The notes below the pieces were generated by a model. It was given only the letters and a program-made list of their open reading frames with translations, was not told the origin of the DNA and did no database searches. This document shows, one piece after another, positions 7,720 to 15,639 of a stretch of DNA of 64,000 bases (the stretch's first letter is position 1; every line of letters begins with the position of its first letter). The translations under genes and the position numbers were made by a program. Source of the DNA: Sphingomonas sp. M1-B02 (GTDB lineage: Bacteria > Pseudomonadota > Alphaproteobacteria > Sphingomonadales > Sphingomonadaceae); assembly GCF_026167525.1 (NCBI RefSeq), contig NZ_CP110679.1:992001-1056000 (forward strand). Reading direction: 5' to 3'.

Positions 7720-10059
7720 TCACGTCCGCGGCAACTCCACCGTCACCAGCGTCCCCTCGCCCAGCTCGGACAGCAATTCGATCCGCCCGCCATGCGCTTC
7801 CACGAACTGCTTCGCGATCGGCAGCCCCAGCCCCAGCGCGCGATCGCCGCTGCGCGAAATTCCGCCCTGCGCAAAGCGATCGAATGCCCGCGCCACCGCA
7901 TCCGGCGCCATCCCCGGCCCGTCGTTCGAAACCACGATCCGCGCCGCCTTCGCCGTGCCATCCAGATGCAGCAGCACCCGCCCCTTCTCGCGCGTCCCCG
8001 CCACCGCGTGGCGCAGCAGATGCTCGATCACCTGGCGCAGCCGCCGCGGATCGCCGGTCACCGTGCCCACGCTGCCCAGATCCTCGACGACCAGCTCGAT
8101 CCCCTTCGCCTTCGCCAGAGGCGCGATCGCCTCGGCGGCGCTGTTCGCCGCCAGCTCCAGGTCCACCGGCACCTTGTCGATCGGCGCGCCCTCGCTCTGG
8201 GTCAGGTCGAGCACATCGTCGATCAGCGCCCCCAGCCGATCGACCGACGACAGGACCGCCTCGGCATAGCCCAGCCCGTCCTCGCTCAACGCCCCCGCAA
8301 AGCCGCCGTGCAGCATCTCGGTAAAGCCCTTGATCGAGGTAAGCGGCGTGCGCAGCTCATAGCTCATATTCGCCACGAACGCGGTCTTCACCCGGTCGGA
8401 CGCCTCCAGCGCTTCGTTGCGATCGCGCAGCGCCCGCTCGGCGCGGTGGTGATCGGTGGTGTCGAGCATCGTCACCAGCGCATTGCCGTCGGGCAGGGGC
8501 ACCGCGGTCAGCTCGAAATGGCGCCCATCGGCAAAGGCGATGCTGGAGCCGCGCTGCTGCCGGTCCTTCGTCGCCATCCGGATCAGGTCGCCCATCACCT
8601 CCGCCCGCGCCGGGTTGGTCAGCTTCGGTCCCGCTTCCTTGACGATATTGGCGATCTGCGGATGCCCGTCGAGGAAAGCATCCTCGAAGCCCCAGACCGA
8701 GCGAAACTTGCGGTTCCACAATTGCAGCCGCCCCTTGCCGAACACCGCGACCGCTTCGGCCAGGCTCTCCAGCGTCGCGGTACGCACCTGCTGCATCTCG
8801 CCATGTTCGCGCTGCAGCTCGAACTGCTGGGTGCGATCCTCGAAGATCAGCAAGAGCCCACCCTCGGGCAAGGGCTGGGCGACGACCCGCAGATGCGTGC
8901 CCCCCACGCTCCACGTCTCCTCGACCGCTTCGGGCGCGGTAAACCATTCGCGCCGCTCGGCCTTCCAGGCGGGAAAGTCGCGCACGTCGGGCAGCCGGTT
9001 GGCCTCGCGCATCCGCTCGAGCACGCGATCGAACTCCGGCCGGTCGGCGAGCCACTCATTCTTCATGGCAAACATGCGGCGGAACGGCTGGTTGCAGAAT
9101 ACCAGGCTGCGGTCCGATGCGAACTGCGCCACGCCTGCAGACATCCGGTCGAGCATCGCCCGCTGCGCCTCGCCGAAGCGCTTCATCCCCCCGCGCAGCT
9201 GCTCCAGTTCTTCGATGTCCACCGCGAAGCCCGCCACGCCCCCGATCGGCAGCGGTATGTCGTGCAGCCGCAGCATCCGCCGCGCGCCGCCGATCGTCGC
9301 CGGCATCGCCGCGGTCTGCGGCTCGCCGGTATCGCGCGCGATCGCGGCATTGGCCAGCGGCCCGCCCAGCCCCGCGCCCTCGACCAGCTCCAGCCCGCGC
9401 TCCACGACATCCTCGCCGTCCTTGCCTTCGACGGCGCGGACATAGGCGCTGTTGACCATCAGCAGCTTCAGATCGCCGCCGCGATACCACATCGGCATCG
9501 GCGCCGCCTCGATCAGCGAAGTCAGTGCATCGAATGCCGCGCGCAGCCGGGTCGATTCGCGCTGCAGCCGGTTGATCTCGTCCTGCGCCTCGGTCGCATC
9601 GAGAAACCACAGCACCACCCCGCCCGGCGCATGCACGTCTTCGGGGGCGCGCTCGCCGATCACCAGCAGCGCGCGCTCCGATCCGCGCGCACGCACCGAC
9701 AGGCTGAACGGTTGCCCCGCCTTCTGCGCGGCGGTCACCTGCGCCGCGAGCGCTTCGGCATCTTCGGGGATCAACCCATTCTCCGCGCCGGAAAGTTCGC
9801 TCAACTCGCGCGGCAAGGCGTCGAGCCCCAGCCAGTCGCCCAGCCGCCGCGAAAGCTCGATCCGTCCGTCGGCGCGCACCACCATCGCCTGCGCCGGCGA
9901 TCCGCCCACCAAGGCGGTCAGCCGCGCATTGCCGTCGGCCAGGTCGCTCGCCGTCGCACGCGCGCGCAAGCCGACGAACAGCATCCATGTCGCGCCCAAC
10001 ACGAGCAGCGCCAGGGCGGCGCCCGCGAGCACCGCCGCCGATTGCGGAATTTCAATCAA
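7720..10059 (-). CDS. divL: DivL-type cell-cycle histidine-kinase homologue with tyrosine in the H-box
   Basis: A 779-residue membrane-anchored kinase homologue. One N-terminal hydrophobic segment (about residues 8-30) precedes several PAS-like stretches and a C-terminal DHp/HATPase pair. The H-box reads ANMSYELRTPLTSIKGF: tyrosine replaces the phospho-accepting histidine, the hallmark of Caulobacter DivL (769 residues), which acts in the CckA-CtrA pathway. G1 (NDGPGM) and G2 (LGLGLPIAK) are present, but the N-box (LLRHAVAGT) lacks its usual asparagine. The TTG start is supported by GGAGG six bases upstream; a longer frame has no such site. Confidence 0.9.
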   Translation of the reverse strand: MIEIPQSAAVLAGAALALLVLGATWMLFVGLRARATASDLADGNARLTALVGGSPAQAMVVRADGRIELSRRLGDWLGLDALPRELSELSGAENGLIPEDAEALAAQVTAAQKAGQPFSLSVRARGSERALLVIGERAPEDVHAPGGVVLWFLDATEAQDEINRLQRESTRLRAAFDALTSLIEAAPMPMWYRGGDLKLLMVNSAYVRAVEGKDGEDVVERGLELVEGAGLGGPLANAAIARDTGEPQTAAMPATIGGARRMLRLHDIPLPIGGVAGFAVDIEELEQLRGGMKRFGEAQRAMLDRMSAGVAQFASDRSLVFCNQPFRRMFAMKNEWLADRPEFDRVLERMREANRLPDVRDFPAWKAERREWFTAPEAVEETWSVGGTHLRVVAQPLPEGGLLLIFEDRTQQFELQREHGEMQQVRTATLESLAEAVAVFGKGRLQLWNRKFRSVWGFEDAFLDGHPQIANIVKEAGPKLTNPARAEVMGDLIRMATKDRQQRGSSIAFADGRHFELTAVPLPDGNALVTMLDTTDHHRAERALRDRNEALEASDRVKTAFVANMSYELRTPLTSIKGFTEMLHGGFAGALSEDGLGYAEAVLSSVDRLGALIDDVLDLTQSEGAPIDKVPVDLELAANSAAEAIAPLAKAKGIELVVEDLGSVGTVTGDPRRLRQVIEHLLRHAVAGTREKGRVLLHLDGTAKAARIVVSNDGPGMAPDAVARAFDRFAQGGISRSGDRALGLGLPIAKQFVEAHGGRIELLSELGEGTLVTVELPRT

Positions 10060-10137
10060 ACCGCGCCTCCGCGGCCAGCATGCACCATCATGCCCAACCC
10101 TTAGGCAAAGCACCGCGGATCGCAAAGCGGCTTGCGC

Positions 10138-10401
10138 TCAATCGGGGCGGGAGAAGCGCTTTCCCCACAGTCGCCGCAGCAGCGATCCAAGGATCCCGCG
10201 CAACCGCCAGCGCCGACGCGGCCTGACGACGATCTCCGAACGCGCAGGCTCCGCGCGGGCGACGGGCTCGAGCGACAGATGCAGCATCAGCCGCCGCGTC
10301 TCGTCCTCCAGCACTTCGTCGTCGGGGGGCTCGATCGCGCCGCGCAAAATCTCGCCGATGCGCGCACGTGCCGGATCGACCTCGGGCGGCTCGTCGCTCA
10401 C
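10138..10401 (-). CDS. Hypothetical protein, 87 residues, basic C-terminus
   Basis: GTG-initiated small protein (MSDEPPEVDPARARIG) with an acidic first half and a very basic tail (VRPRRRWRLRGILGSLLRRL). It starts three bases after the stop of the gene upstream, so the two form a pair lying between ahcY and divL. No family recognised. The amphipathic basic end might bind membrane or nucleic acid, but that is a guess. Confidence 0.6.
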   Translation of the reverse strand: MSDEPPEVDPARARIGEILRGAIEPPDDEVLEDETRRLMLHLSLEPVARAEPARSEIVVRPRRRWRLRGILGSLLRRLWGKRFSRPD

Positions 10402-10404
10402 CCC

Positions 10405-10641
10405 TCAGCGATCGTAGGAAGCGGCAAGCAGATCGGGATGCTCGTTGGATATCGATCCAAACTCTCGGGTCGCAAAACCATCGCTGGCCGGATCCGGCCT
10501 CCACTCCGCTACATGAGACTGCCTGTAGAAATCGAAGCTGCCGGACGCGACATAATTGGCAAGCGCCATCCCGGCGAGCATTCCGCCGGTGCACGCACCG
10601 GCAAACCCCAGTGCAACCTTGGCCATCCACCCGCGCAGCAT
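10405..10641 (-). CDS. Hypothetical small membrane protein, 78 residues
   Basis: MLRGWMAKVALGFAGACTGG starts a protein with one hydrophobic, glycine/alanine-rich segment (residues 7-29) and a polar remainder rich in aromatic and acidic residues. The ATG at 10641 has a strong GAGGGAGG site five bases upstream. An in-frame ATG at 10698 lacks one. It is followed at once by the 87-residue gene. Function unknown. Confidence 0.65.
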   Translation of the reverse strand: MLRGWMAKVALGFAGACTGGMLAGMALANYVASGSFDFYRQSHVAEWRPDPASDGFATREFGSISNEHPDLLAASYDR

Positions 10642-10696
10642 TCGTGCCTCCCTCAAGGGACTAACGTCGCACGCCGTGGCGCGTTCCGCTGAATGC

Positions 10697-10731
10697 AAAA
10701 GGGCCGCGCCTCCTTGGTGGAAACGCGGCCC
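10697..10731 (-). terminator. Rho-independent terminator after ahcY
   Basis: Read on the minus strand, an 8-bp GC stem GGGCCGCG / CGCGGCCC (10731-10724 and 10708-10701) is followed directly by TTTT. It starts about 20 bases downstream of the ahcY stop, which is the expected place. Confidence 0.8.
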
Positions 10732-10752
10732 GATAGCCTGAAGCCGAAAGGC

Positions 10753-12171
10753 TTAGTAGCGGTAGTGGTCGGGCTTGAACGGCCCTTCGACCGGCACGCC
10801 GATATAGCCGGCCTGCTTGGGGGTAAGCTTCGAAAGCTTCACGCCCAGCTTCTCGAGATGTAGCGCTGCGACCTTCTCGTCGAGATGCTTCGGCAGAACA
10901 TAGACTTCGTTCTTGTAGTTCTCACCCTTGGTGAAGAGCTCGATCTGCGCCAGCGTCTGGTTCGTGAACGATGCCGACATCACGAACGACGGATGGCCCG
11001 TCGCGCAGCCGAGGTTCACGAGACGACCCTTGGCGAGGATGATGATCTGCTTGCCGTCGGGGAACTTCACCAGGTCGGTGCCCGGCTTCACTTCGTCCCA
11101 CTCATAATTGCTGAGCGCGGCGATCTGGATCTCCGAATCGAAGTGGCCGATGTTGCAGACGATCGCCATCGGCTTCATCGCGCGCATATGATCGGCGGTG
11201 ATCACGTCGGCATTGCCGGTCGCGGTGCAGAAGATGTCGGCGCGCTGCACGGCCTCTTCCATCGTCACGACTTCGAAGCCTTCCATCGCCGCCTGCAATG
11301 CGCAGATCGGATCGACTTCGGTGACCATCACGCGCGCGCCGCCGTTGCGGAGCGACTGGGCCGAACCCTTGCCGACGTCACCGAAGCCGGCAACGCAGGC
11401 AACCTTGCCGGCGAGCATCACGTCGGTGGCGCGGCGGATCGCGTCGACCAGCGATTCCTTGCAGCCATAAAGATTGTCGAACTTCGACTTCGTCACCGAA
11501 TCGTTCACGTTGATCGCGGGGAAAGGCAGCTCGCCCTTCTTCGCGATCTCGTACAGGCGGTGCACGCCGGTGGTCGTCTCTTCCGAAACGCCCTTCAGAT
11601 TCTTGACCGTCTCGGTCAGGTAGCCCGGATATTTCGCGATGAAGGCCTTGAGCGCGCGCTGGAACTCGACTTCCTCGTCATTCTCCGGCTCGCCCAGAGT
11701 CGCGCCGGCTTCGAGCTTGGCGCCCCAGAGCGCGAACATCGTCGCGTCGCCGCCATCGTCCAGGATGATGTTGGCGGTGGTGCCGTCGGTATCGGCGCCC
11801 CAGTTGAAGATGTCGCCGACATAGTCCCAATAATCGGCCAGGCTCTCGCCCTTCACGGCGAACACCGGCACGCCGGTCGCGGCGATCGCGGCGGCGGCAT
11901 GATCCTGGGTCGAGAAGATGTTGCAGGTCGCCCAACGCACCTGCGCGCCTAGCGCGGTCAGCGTTTCGATCAGCACCGCGGTCTGGATCGTCATGTGGAG
12001 CGAACCGGTGATCCGCGCGCCCTTGAGCGGCTGTGATGCGCCGAATTCGCTGCGCAGGCTCATCAGGCCGGGCATCTCGGTCTCGGCGATTTCGATTTCC
12101 TTGCGGCCGAATTCGGCGAGCGCGATGTCCGCGATCACATAGTCGTTCTTTTTGTCGAGCACGGTTGCCAC
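10753..12171 (-). CDS. ahcY: Adenosylhomocysteinase
   Basis: S-adenosylhomocysteine hydrolase, 472 residues, which splits SAH into adenosine and homocysteine and so relieves inhibition of methyltransferases. Visible features: [16 protein letters not shown], the NAD-binding segment [15 protein letters not shown] and the C-terminal KPDHYRY. The GTG at 12171 ([11 protein letters not shown]) has GGAG nine bases upstream. An in-frame GTG at 12186 is the alternative. It stands alone, with a terminator downstream and a perfect palindrome upstream that suggests regulation. Confidence 0.97.
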   Translation of the reverse strand: MATVLDKKNDYVIADIALAEFGRKEIEIAETEMPGLMSLRSEFGASQPLKGARITGSLHMTIQTAVLIETLTALGAQVRWATCNIFSTQDHAAAAIAATGVPVFAVKGESLADYWDYVGDIFNWGADTDGTTANIILDDGGDATMFALWGAKLEAGATLGEPENDEEVEFQRALKAFIAKYPGYLTETVKNLKGVSEETTTGVHRLYEIAKKGELPFPAINVNDSVTKSKFDNLYGCKESLVDAIRRATDVMLAGKVACVAGFGDVGKGSAQSLRNGGARVMVTEVDPICALQAAMEGFEVVTMEEAVQRADIFCTATGNADVITADHMRAMKPMAIVCNIGHFDSEIQIAALSNYEWDEVKPGTDLVKFPDGKQIIILAKGRLVNLGCATGHPSFVMSASFTNQTLAQIELFTKGENYKNEVYVLPKHLDEKVAALHLEKLGVKLSKLTPKQAGYIGVPVEGPFKPDHYRY

Positions 12172-12482
12172 GAGCTGCTTCTCCACGAGAGATAATAGGA
12201 TGCGCGCCGGACTCGCCGATCACGATGGGCGCGCACTACAGAGAAAGATGGGAATTCGCAAGTCGGATATAAAGATATCTTTATATGATGCTGTTCGAAT
12301 TAGCCGGCGCAAACGTGCCCAGCAGAGCTTTCCAACAGCGCTTCTTTCTGTTATGTTCTGCTTATGTTCGCACCGCGTTTCTCAGGAGCGCTCGTCCTGC
12401 GCTCGACCCATCGCGTGACCGCGCCGGTACTTTCTTGCGCCTTCCGGAAACGAAATTGGCGATTGCGTAGTTTACAAACCCG
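12172..12482. other. Gene-free region upstream of ahcY
   Basis: About 310 bp between the ahcY start and the end of the small-protein cassette. It holds the 20-bp palindrome at 12267-12286 and, at its far end, part of the stem-loop at 12477-12499. Short open frames here have no convincing ribosome site or family resemblance. I looked for an SAH riboswitch core and did not see one. Confidence 0.6.
12267..12286. promoter_or_regulatory. Perfect 20-bp palindrome, probable operator of ahcY
   Basis: ATATAAAGATATCTTTATAT is identical on both strands and strikingly AT-rich for this genome. It lies about 95 bp upstream of the ahcY start. Its size, symmetry and position fit a dimeric winged-helix repressor. 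ArsR-type SAH-responsive regulators (SahR) are known to control SAH and methionine genes in proteobacteria, so this is the leading guess. No such regulator gene is in the window. Confidence 0.6.
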
Positions 12483-12499
12483 CTAGAAATGGGCGGGTT
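12477..12499 (-). terminator. Stem-loop closing the ImmA-PIN cassette
   Basis: Arms AACCCGC (12477-12483) and GCGGGTT (12493-12499) form a 7-bp stem that includes the stop codon of the last cassette gene. Only a weak T-rich tail follows on the minus strand, so its terminator activity is uncertain. Confidence 0.45.
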
Positions 12500-12677
12500 C
12501 GAAGAAGCCGGGCGCGTAATCGGGATCGGTGAGCAGTCTTTTGAAGCAATCTCCGTGCGCGGACCAAACCTGCCATTTGTCGCCCGCCGTGGCGACTGTC
12601 ACCGAGCAAGGGTCGGTATCGGTCTCCACGATGTCCTTCGCGCAAAAGCAACAGGGGCCAAAAACAACATCCGTCAC
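12483..12677 (-). CDS. Cysteine-rich 64-residue protein of the ImmA-PIN cassette
   Basis: GTG-initiated small protein whose start overlaps the stop of the 45-residue gene in a GTGA junction. It has a CCFC cluster at residues 9-12, a later cysteine in DPCSVTV, and an SAHGDCF segment, a pattern that could bind one zinc ion. The aromatic C-terminus reads APGFFEPAHF. No family recognised. As the last gene of a coupled cassette it is likely to act with the PIN protein or the protease, but nothing shows how. Confidence 0.6.
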   Translation of the reverse strand: MTDVVFGPCCFCAKDIVETDTDPCSVTVATAGDKWQVWSAHGDCFKRLLTDPDYAPGFFEPAHF

Positions 12678-12811
12678 TCCGGCTTCTCCACCGGCTTATG
12701 CCTCACCAGATTCTTTAGCCGCTCGTCAAAGCGCTGCTCGTCGTCGTCCGTCTCTAGCTCGCGCGCGGCTTGCTTGAACTTGTCGAGTTGGGTTTTTTCA
12801 GGATTTTCCAT
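12674..12811 (-). CDS. 45-residue charged protein of the ImmA-PIN cassette
   Basis: MENPEKTQLDKFKQAARELE begins a short, highly charged, probably helical protein. Its ATG lies 14 bp inside the end of the PIN gene and its stop overlaps the next start. Placement and overlap suggest it is translated. Its size and charge are reminiscent of small toxin-antitoxin partners, but there is no family assignment. Confidence 0.55.
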   Translation of the reverse strand: MENPEKTQLDKFKQAARELETDDDEQRFDERLKNLVRHKPVEKPE

Positions 12812-13253
12812 GCACGCTCCAAACGAGTTCGGTGCCCGAGATACATAGCACGTCCACGCCTTGCTGTCGGCAGACAAACGGGATCCGTTTGGTGCTCTGT
12901 TTTCGCTCATCGGTGACAAGGGTATAGTCATAGTGCTTTGCACATCCAATCAGCCAAGGATCAGCGGGATCGGGATTTTTTGCTCCAGTGAGATCAAACA
13001 AGAAGTCGAAATTCTCCGAAATGTACCCAACGTGGTTCATCACTTCCGGAATGTATTGCTCGACTATCATTTCCTTCTTTAGCGGCTGAAACAATGATTG
13101 GATATCCGGCCACCTTCGAAGCTCATCAAAGACTTGCTCGACAGTCCTAAGTTCACCCGCCCCGACAAGGTGAATCAAGGTTTGATAGACCGCATCTCCG
13201 TCGGGCCTATCAGCGATATGCACGATGGCGTCGGTATCAATAAGGTAAGGCAC
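12798..13253 (-). CDS. DUF4411-family PIN-domain protein, likely toxin-like nuclease
   Basis: A 151-residue protein with PIN-type acidic residues: YLIDTDAIVHI at the N-terminus, VEQVFDELRRW in the middle, and DPADPWLIGCAKHYDYTLVT followed by DE. The layout matches DUF4411 proteins, which belong to the PIN ribonuclease superfamily and are commonly encoded beside an XRE/ImmA protein. The GTG start overlaps the upstream protease gene by 17 bp. Base composition is visibly more AT-rich than in the flanks. Catalysis is inferred from fold only. Confidence 0.8.
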   Translation of the reverse strand: MPYLIDTDAIVHIADRPDGDAVYQTLIHLVGAGELRTVEQVFDELRRWPDIQSLFQPLKKEMIVEQYIPEVMNHVGYISENFDFLFDLTGAKNPDPADPWLIGCAKHYDYTLVTDERKQSTKRIPFVCRQQGVDVLCISGTELVWSVHGKS

Positions 13254-14394
13254 CGAGCCCCGCGTTTACGTTGAAAAATTGCTGATCAAGCCGATCCTTG
13301 ATCAAGGCGAAATGCTTAGGGGCGACGTCAAGCATTTCAGATGCTTCTGAAGCGCTTATTCGAGCCTCATCCTCCGCATTCAGCACAGCGCGCGTAAAAC
13401 GATATCCGATCTCTGAGACCTGAGTGGATACGGCGTTTCCGCCCGCACTTTCGCGGGTGTTAGCGTGCGCTTGCTGACTGACCAGCATTTGGAAAAATCC
13501 AACGGGGGCGACCCCCAACTGCTCAAGCCGAAGAGACAGGGCTTGCTGACTGACCTTAAGCTTGCGCGCCCAACGAGCTATATCGTCAAACGCCCACTGA
13601 ATCGGGTGATCAGGCCAATACGGCAACAATTCTCGAATCAACGCGCGCGGCATCAGAAACCCTGCGGCGAAGCGGTTGCAGAACGCCTCGACAGGGTTTC
13701 GTTCGTTCAGATCAGATATGCCAGGCTGACGCAAAAGGAGGTGGGCGTATTCGTGGGCCATCGTGAAAATCTTGGCGGTCTCAAACTCCTCCGACTTATT
13801 GATCATAATAATCGGAGCGTTCGGGTTTCTGAATATCGTGAACCCTTTGCAGTCCTTCAATTCAAACTTGCGTTGCAGCACGTAAGCGCCAGCGTCTTCA
13901 ATGACCGTCCGCCAAGTGCGAAAAGCGCTTTGTGTGTCCCAGCTGATTTGAGCAGCATGTCCAACGTTGAGCCTTCGTCGCTCTCGCTCGCCAGCCTCGG
14001 CTGCGTCTTCGGTGAGCCGCAATCTTGGCAGCACTGGCGTGGGAGGAGCTGCGTCGGTCTCGACCAATTCGAGGATGTTTTGCTCGATTGTGTAAGCGTA
14101 ACTGATCGCCAACCGGGCGTCGAAACCGAGCGTCGCTGGTCTCCCTTCATATGTGCGGAAGTCGAGCGGGACCGGCGGGGTCTCGGGTGCGGTCTGCCTT
14201 AAGAATGTAGCAAGTGGGATGCGCAGCTTGTTCGCATAGCGCCTGAATTGCGTAAGATTCATGGGTGCGCCCGCTTCAAGCGCAACGATATCCTCGGCGG
14301 GCAGAGATAGCCGCTCCGCGGCCTCATCAATCGTGAGGCCGCGGAACTCTCTAGCCCAAGTCAGCATCTCTTTCTTGACGGCAATTTGCGTCAC
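13237..14394 (-). CDS. XRE-type HTH / ImmA-IrrE metallopeptidase
   Basis: A 385-residue protein joining an N-terminal helix-turn-helix (about residues 8-60, LTIDEAAERLSLPAEDIVAL) to a COG2856-type zinc protease. The metal site is MAHEYAHLLL (HExxH near residue 216), and the later NPVEAFCNRFAAGFLMP gives the third ligand. GTG start. Such proteins act as regulators or proteolytic antitoxin-like partners. Here it leads a cassette with a PIN protein and two tiny genes. The IS1595 element lies directly upstream, so the cassette's promoter may be in or next to the IS. Confidence 0.85.
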   Translation of the reverse strand: MTQIAVKKEMLTWAREFRGLTIDEAAERLSLPAEDIVALEAGAPMNLTQFRRYANKLRIPLATFLRQTAPETPPVPLDFRTYEGRPATLGFDARLAISYAYTIEQNILELVETDAAPPTPVLPRLRLTEDAAEAGERERRRLNVGHAAQISWDTQSAFRTWRTVIEDAGAYVLQRKFELKDCKGFTIFRNPNAPIIMINKSEEFETAKIFTMAHEYAHLLLRQPGISDLNERNPVEAFCNRFAAGFLMPRALIRELLPYWPDHPIQWAFDDIARWARKLKVSQQALSLRLEQLGVAPVGFFQMLVSQQAHANTRESAGGNAVSTQVSEIGYRFTRAVLNAEDEARISASEASEMLDVAPKHFALIKDRLDQQFFNVNAGLGALPY

Positions 14395-14462
14395 AAACCA
14401 ACGTCCTGAGAGAAAATCACCCCGACCGGAATCAATAAAACTATGGTATCAAAATCCGCCAT

Positions 14463-15632
14463 AGGCGGATTCTATCAGAGCAGAATCAAGCGGTAAACCG
14501 ATATCTGCGATGAGCCTTAGTAATCCATCGAGTTCTAGTCTTTTTCGAGGCAGTCTCGGCGGACGGCCTATTGCTCGTCAGCTGACTTATAAGTGAGACG
14601 CTTGCCGACGATGCCCTTGAGCGCGATGTCGGCGCGCTGGCGATCATCCACGCCGTTGCCGACGCGGTTGTCATAGCGGAAATTGAACTCCGCAACGTAG
14701 CGGTGAAGGTGCTGCTCGCCGCAGTGCTGATAAACGCCGCGCATTCCGCGTTTGAAAATGCTGAAATAACCCTCGACGGTGTTGGTGTGAGCCTCGCCAC
14801 GAACGTATTCGTTGCCGTAGTGGCGTACGACCTGATGGTCCGCGAAGTTCACGCCAATCTTCTTATAGAGCAGCGCTTCGTCGGTCATCAGGCGCGCTTC
14901 CTTGGCGAGGTTCGCCAGTACGATCGGCTCAATCGCGGCGCGCGTCGTGGAGTCGATCACCATAGCGCGCGACCGGCCAGTCTCGCGGTCAACGAGCGCC
15001 AGAACCTTCATCTTGTGGCTTCCGCCGCCACCCTTGTAGCCCGCGCCCTTCTTGCGACCGATGTAGGTCTCATCGACCTCAACCATGCCGCCGCCCGAAC
15101 CGAACGGGGCAAGATCGCCGGAGCGCATGGCTTCGCGGATGCGATGCGACAGGAACCACGCCGAATTATACTGGATTTCGAGAATGCGGCTGAGCTGGTG
15201 CGAACTGATGCCCTTCTTGCTCGACATCATCAGGTGAACGGCCTGGAGCATCTTGTGGAGCGGGAGCTTGGCATCCTCGAAAACCGTGCCGACCTTGACC
15301 GTGAACTGCTTGCGGCACTCGCCACACTTCTTGAGGCCGTGGCGCACAACGCCTTCCGGATTCTTCTTGCTCGGCTTGGAGCGGACGCCCGCGAGATCGT
15401 AAACGCGACCGTTCACAATGCCGCAGTGCGGGCAGACTTTGCCGTCCGCCCAGATCAGGTCTTCCAGATACTCGAAAGCCTTGGCTTCGTCGTGAAAGCG
15501 GGGCTGGGAAAGGACGGACATAACGGCATTGCTCCTGTGCCGAAATATCTACACCTTCCTATTGGGTTTGTCAAATACGTAATCGCCACGAAATTTCACA
15601 AAACACATGAAAAGTGGGAAGCTAAGGCGGAT
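14463..15632. mobile_element. IS1595-family insertion sequence, ends not firmly placed
   Basis: The region around a complete IS1595-type transposase. An 8-bp direct repeat AGGCGGAT occurs at 14463-14470 and 15625-15632 and may be the target duplication. However, the sequences just inside do not form clear terminal inverted repeats, so the limits are approximate. A second reading is that ATCCGCCnTAG at both ends is itself a short inverted terminus. Confidence 0.55.
14568..15521 (-). CDS. IS1595-family (ISXO2-like) transposase
   Basis: A 317-residue transposase with an N-terminal zinc ribbon (CPHCG at about residues 31-35 and CGECRKQF at about 67-74) and a DDE-type domain starting at MVEVDETYIGRKKG and continuing with HTNTVEGYFSIFKRGMRG. 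Full length and without visible frameshift, so probably functional. It lies between the ImmA-PIN cassette and yqgE and points toward the cassette. Confidence 0.92.
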   Translation of the reverse strand: MSVLSQPRFHDEAKAFEYLEDLIWADGKVCPHCGIVNGRVYDLAGVRSKPSKKNPEGVVRHGLKKCGECRKQFTVKVGTVFEDAKLPLHKMLQAVHLMMSSKKGISSHQLSRILEIQYNSAWFLSHRIREAMRSGDLAPFGSGGGMVEVDETYIGRKKGAGYKGGGGSHKMKVLALVDRETGRSRAMVIDSTTRAAIEPIVLANLAKEARLMTDEALLYKKIGVNFADHQVVRHYGNEYVRGEAHTNTVEGYFSIFKRGMRGVYQHCGEQHLHRYVAEFNFRYDNRVGNGVDDRQRADIALKGIVGKRLTYKSADEQ

Positions 15633-15639
15633 CTTCGCT

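Noticed and set aside
12172..12300. SAH riboswitch upstream of ahcY
   Set aside because: The conserved riboswitch core was not recognisable; the palindrome points to protein-based control.
12285..12470. Short plus-strand frame in the ahcY upstream region
   Set aside because: No ribosome site, no family, and composition not distinct from noise.
14455..14471. ATCCGCC/GGCGGAT hairpin as a terminator
   Set aside because: No T-run and no gene ending there; better explained as part of the IS boundary or target duplication.
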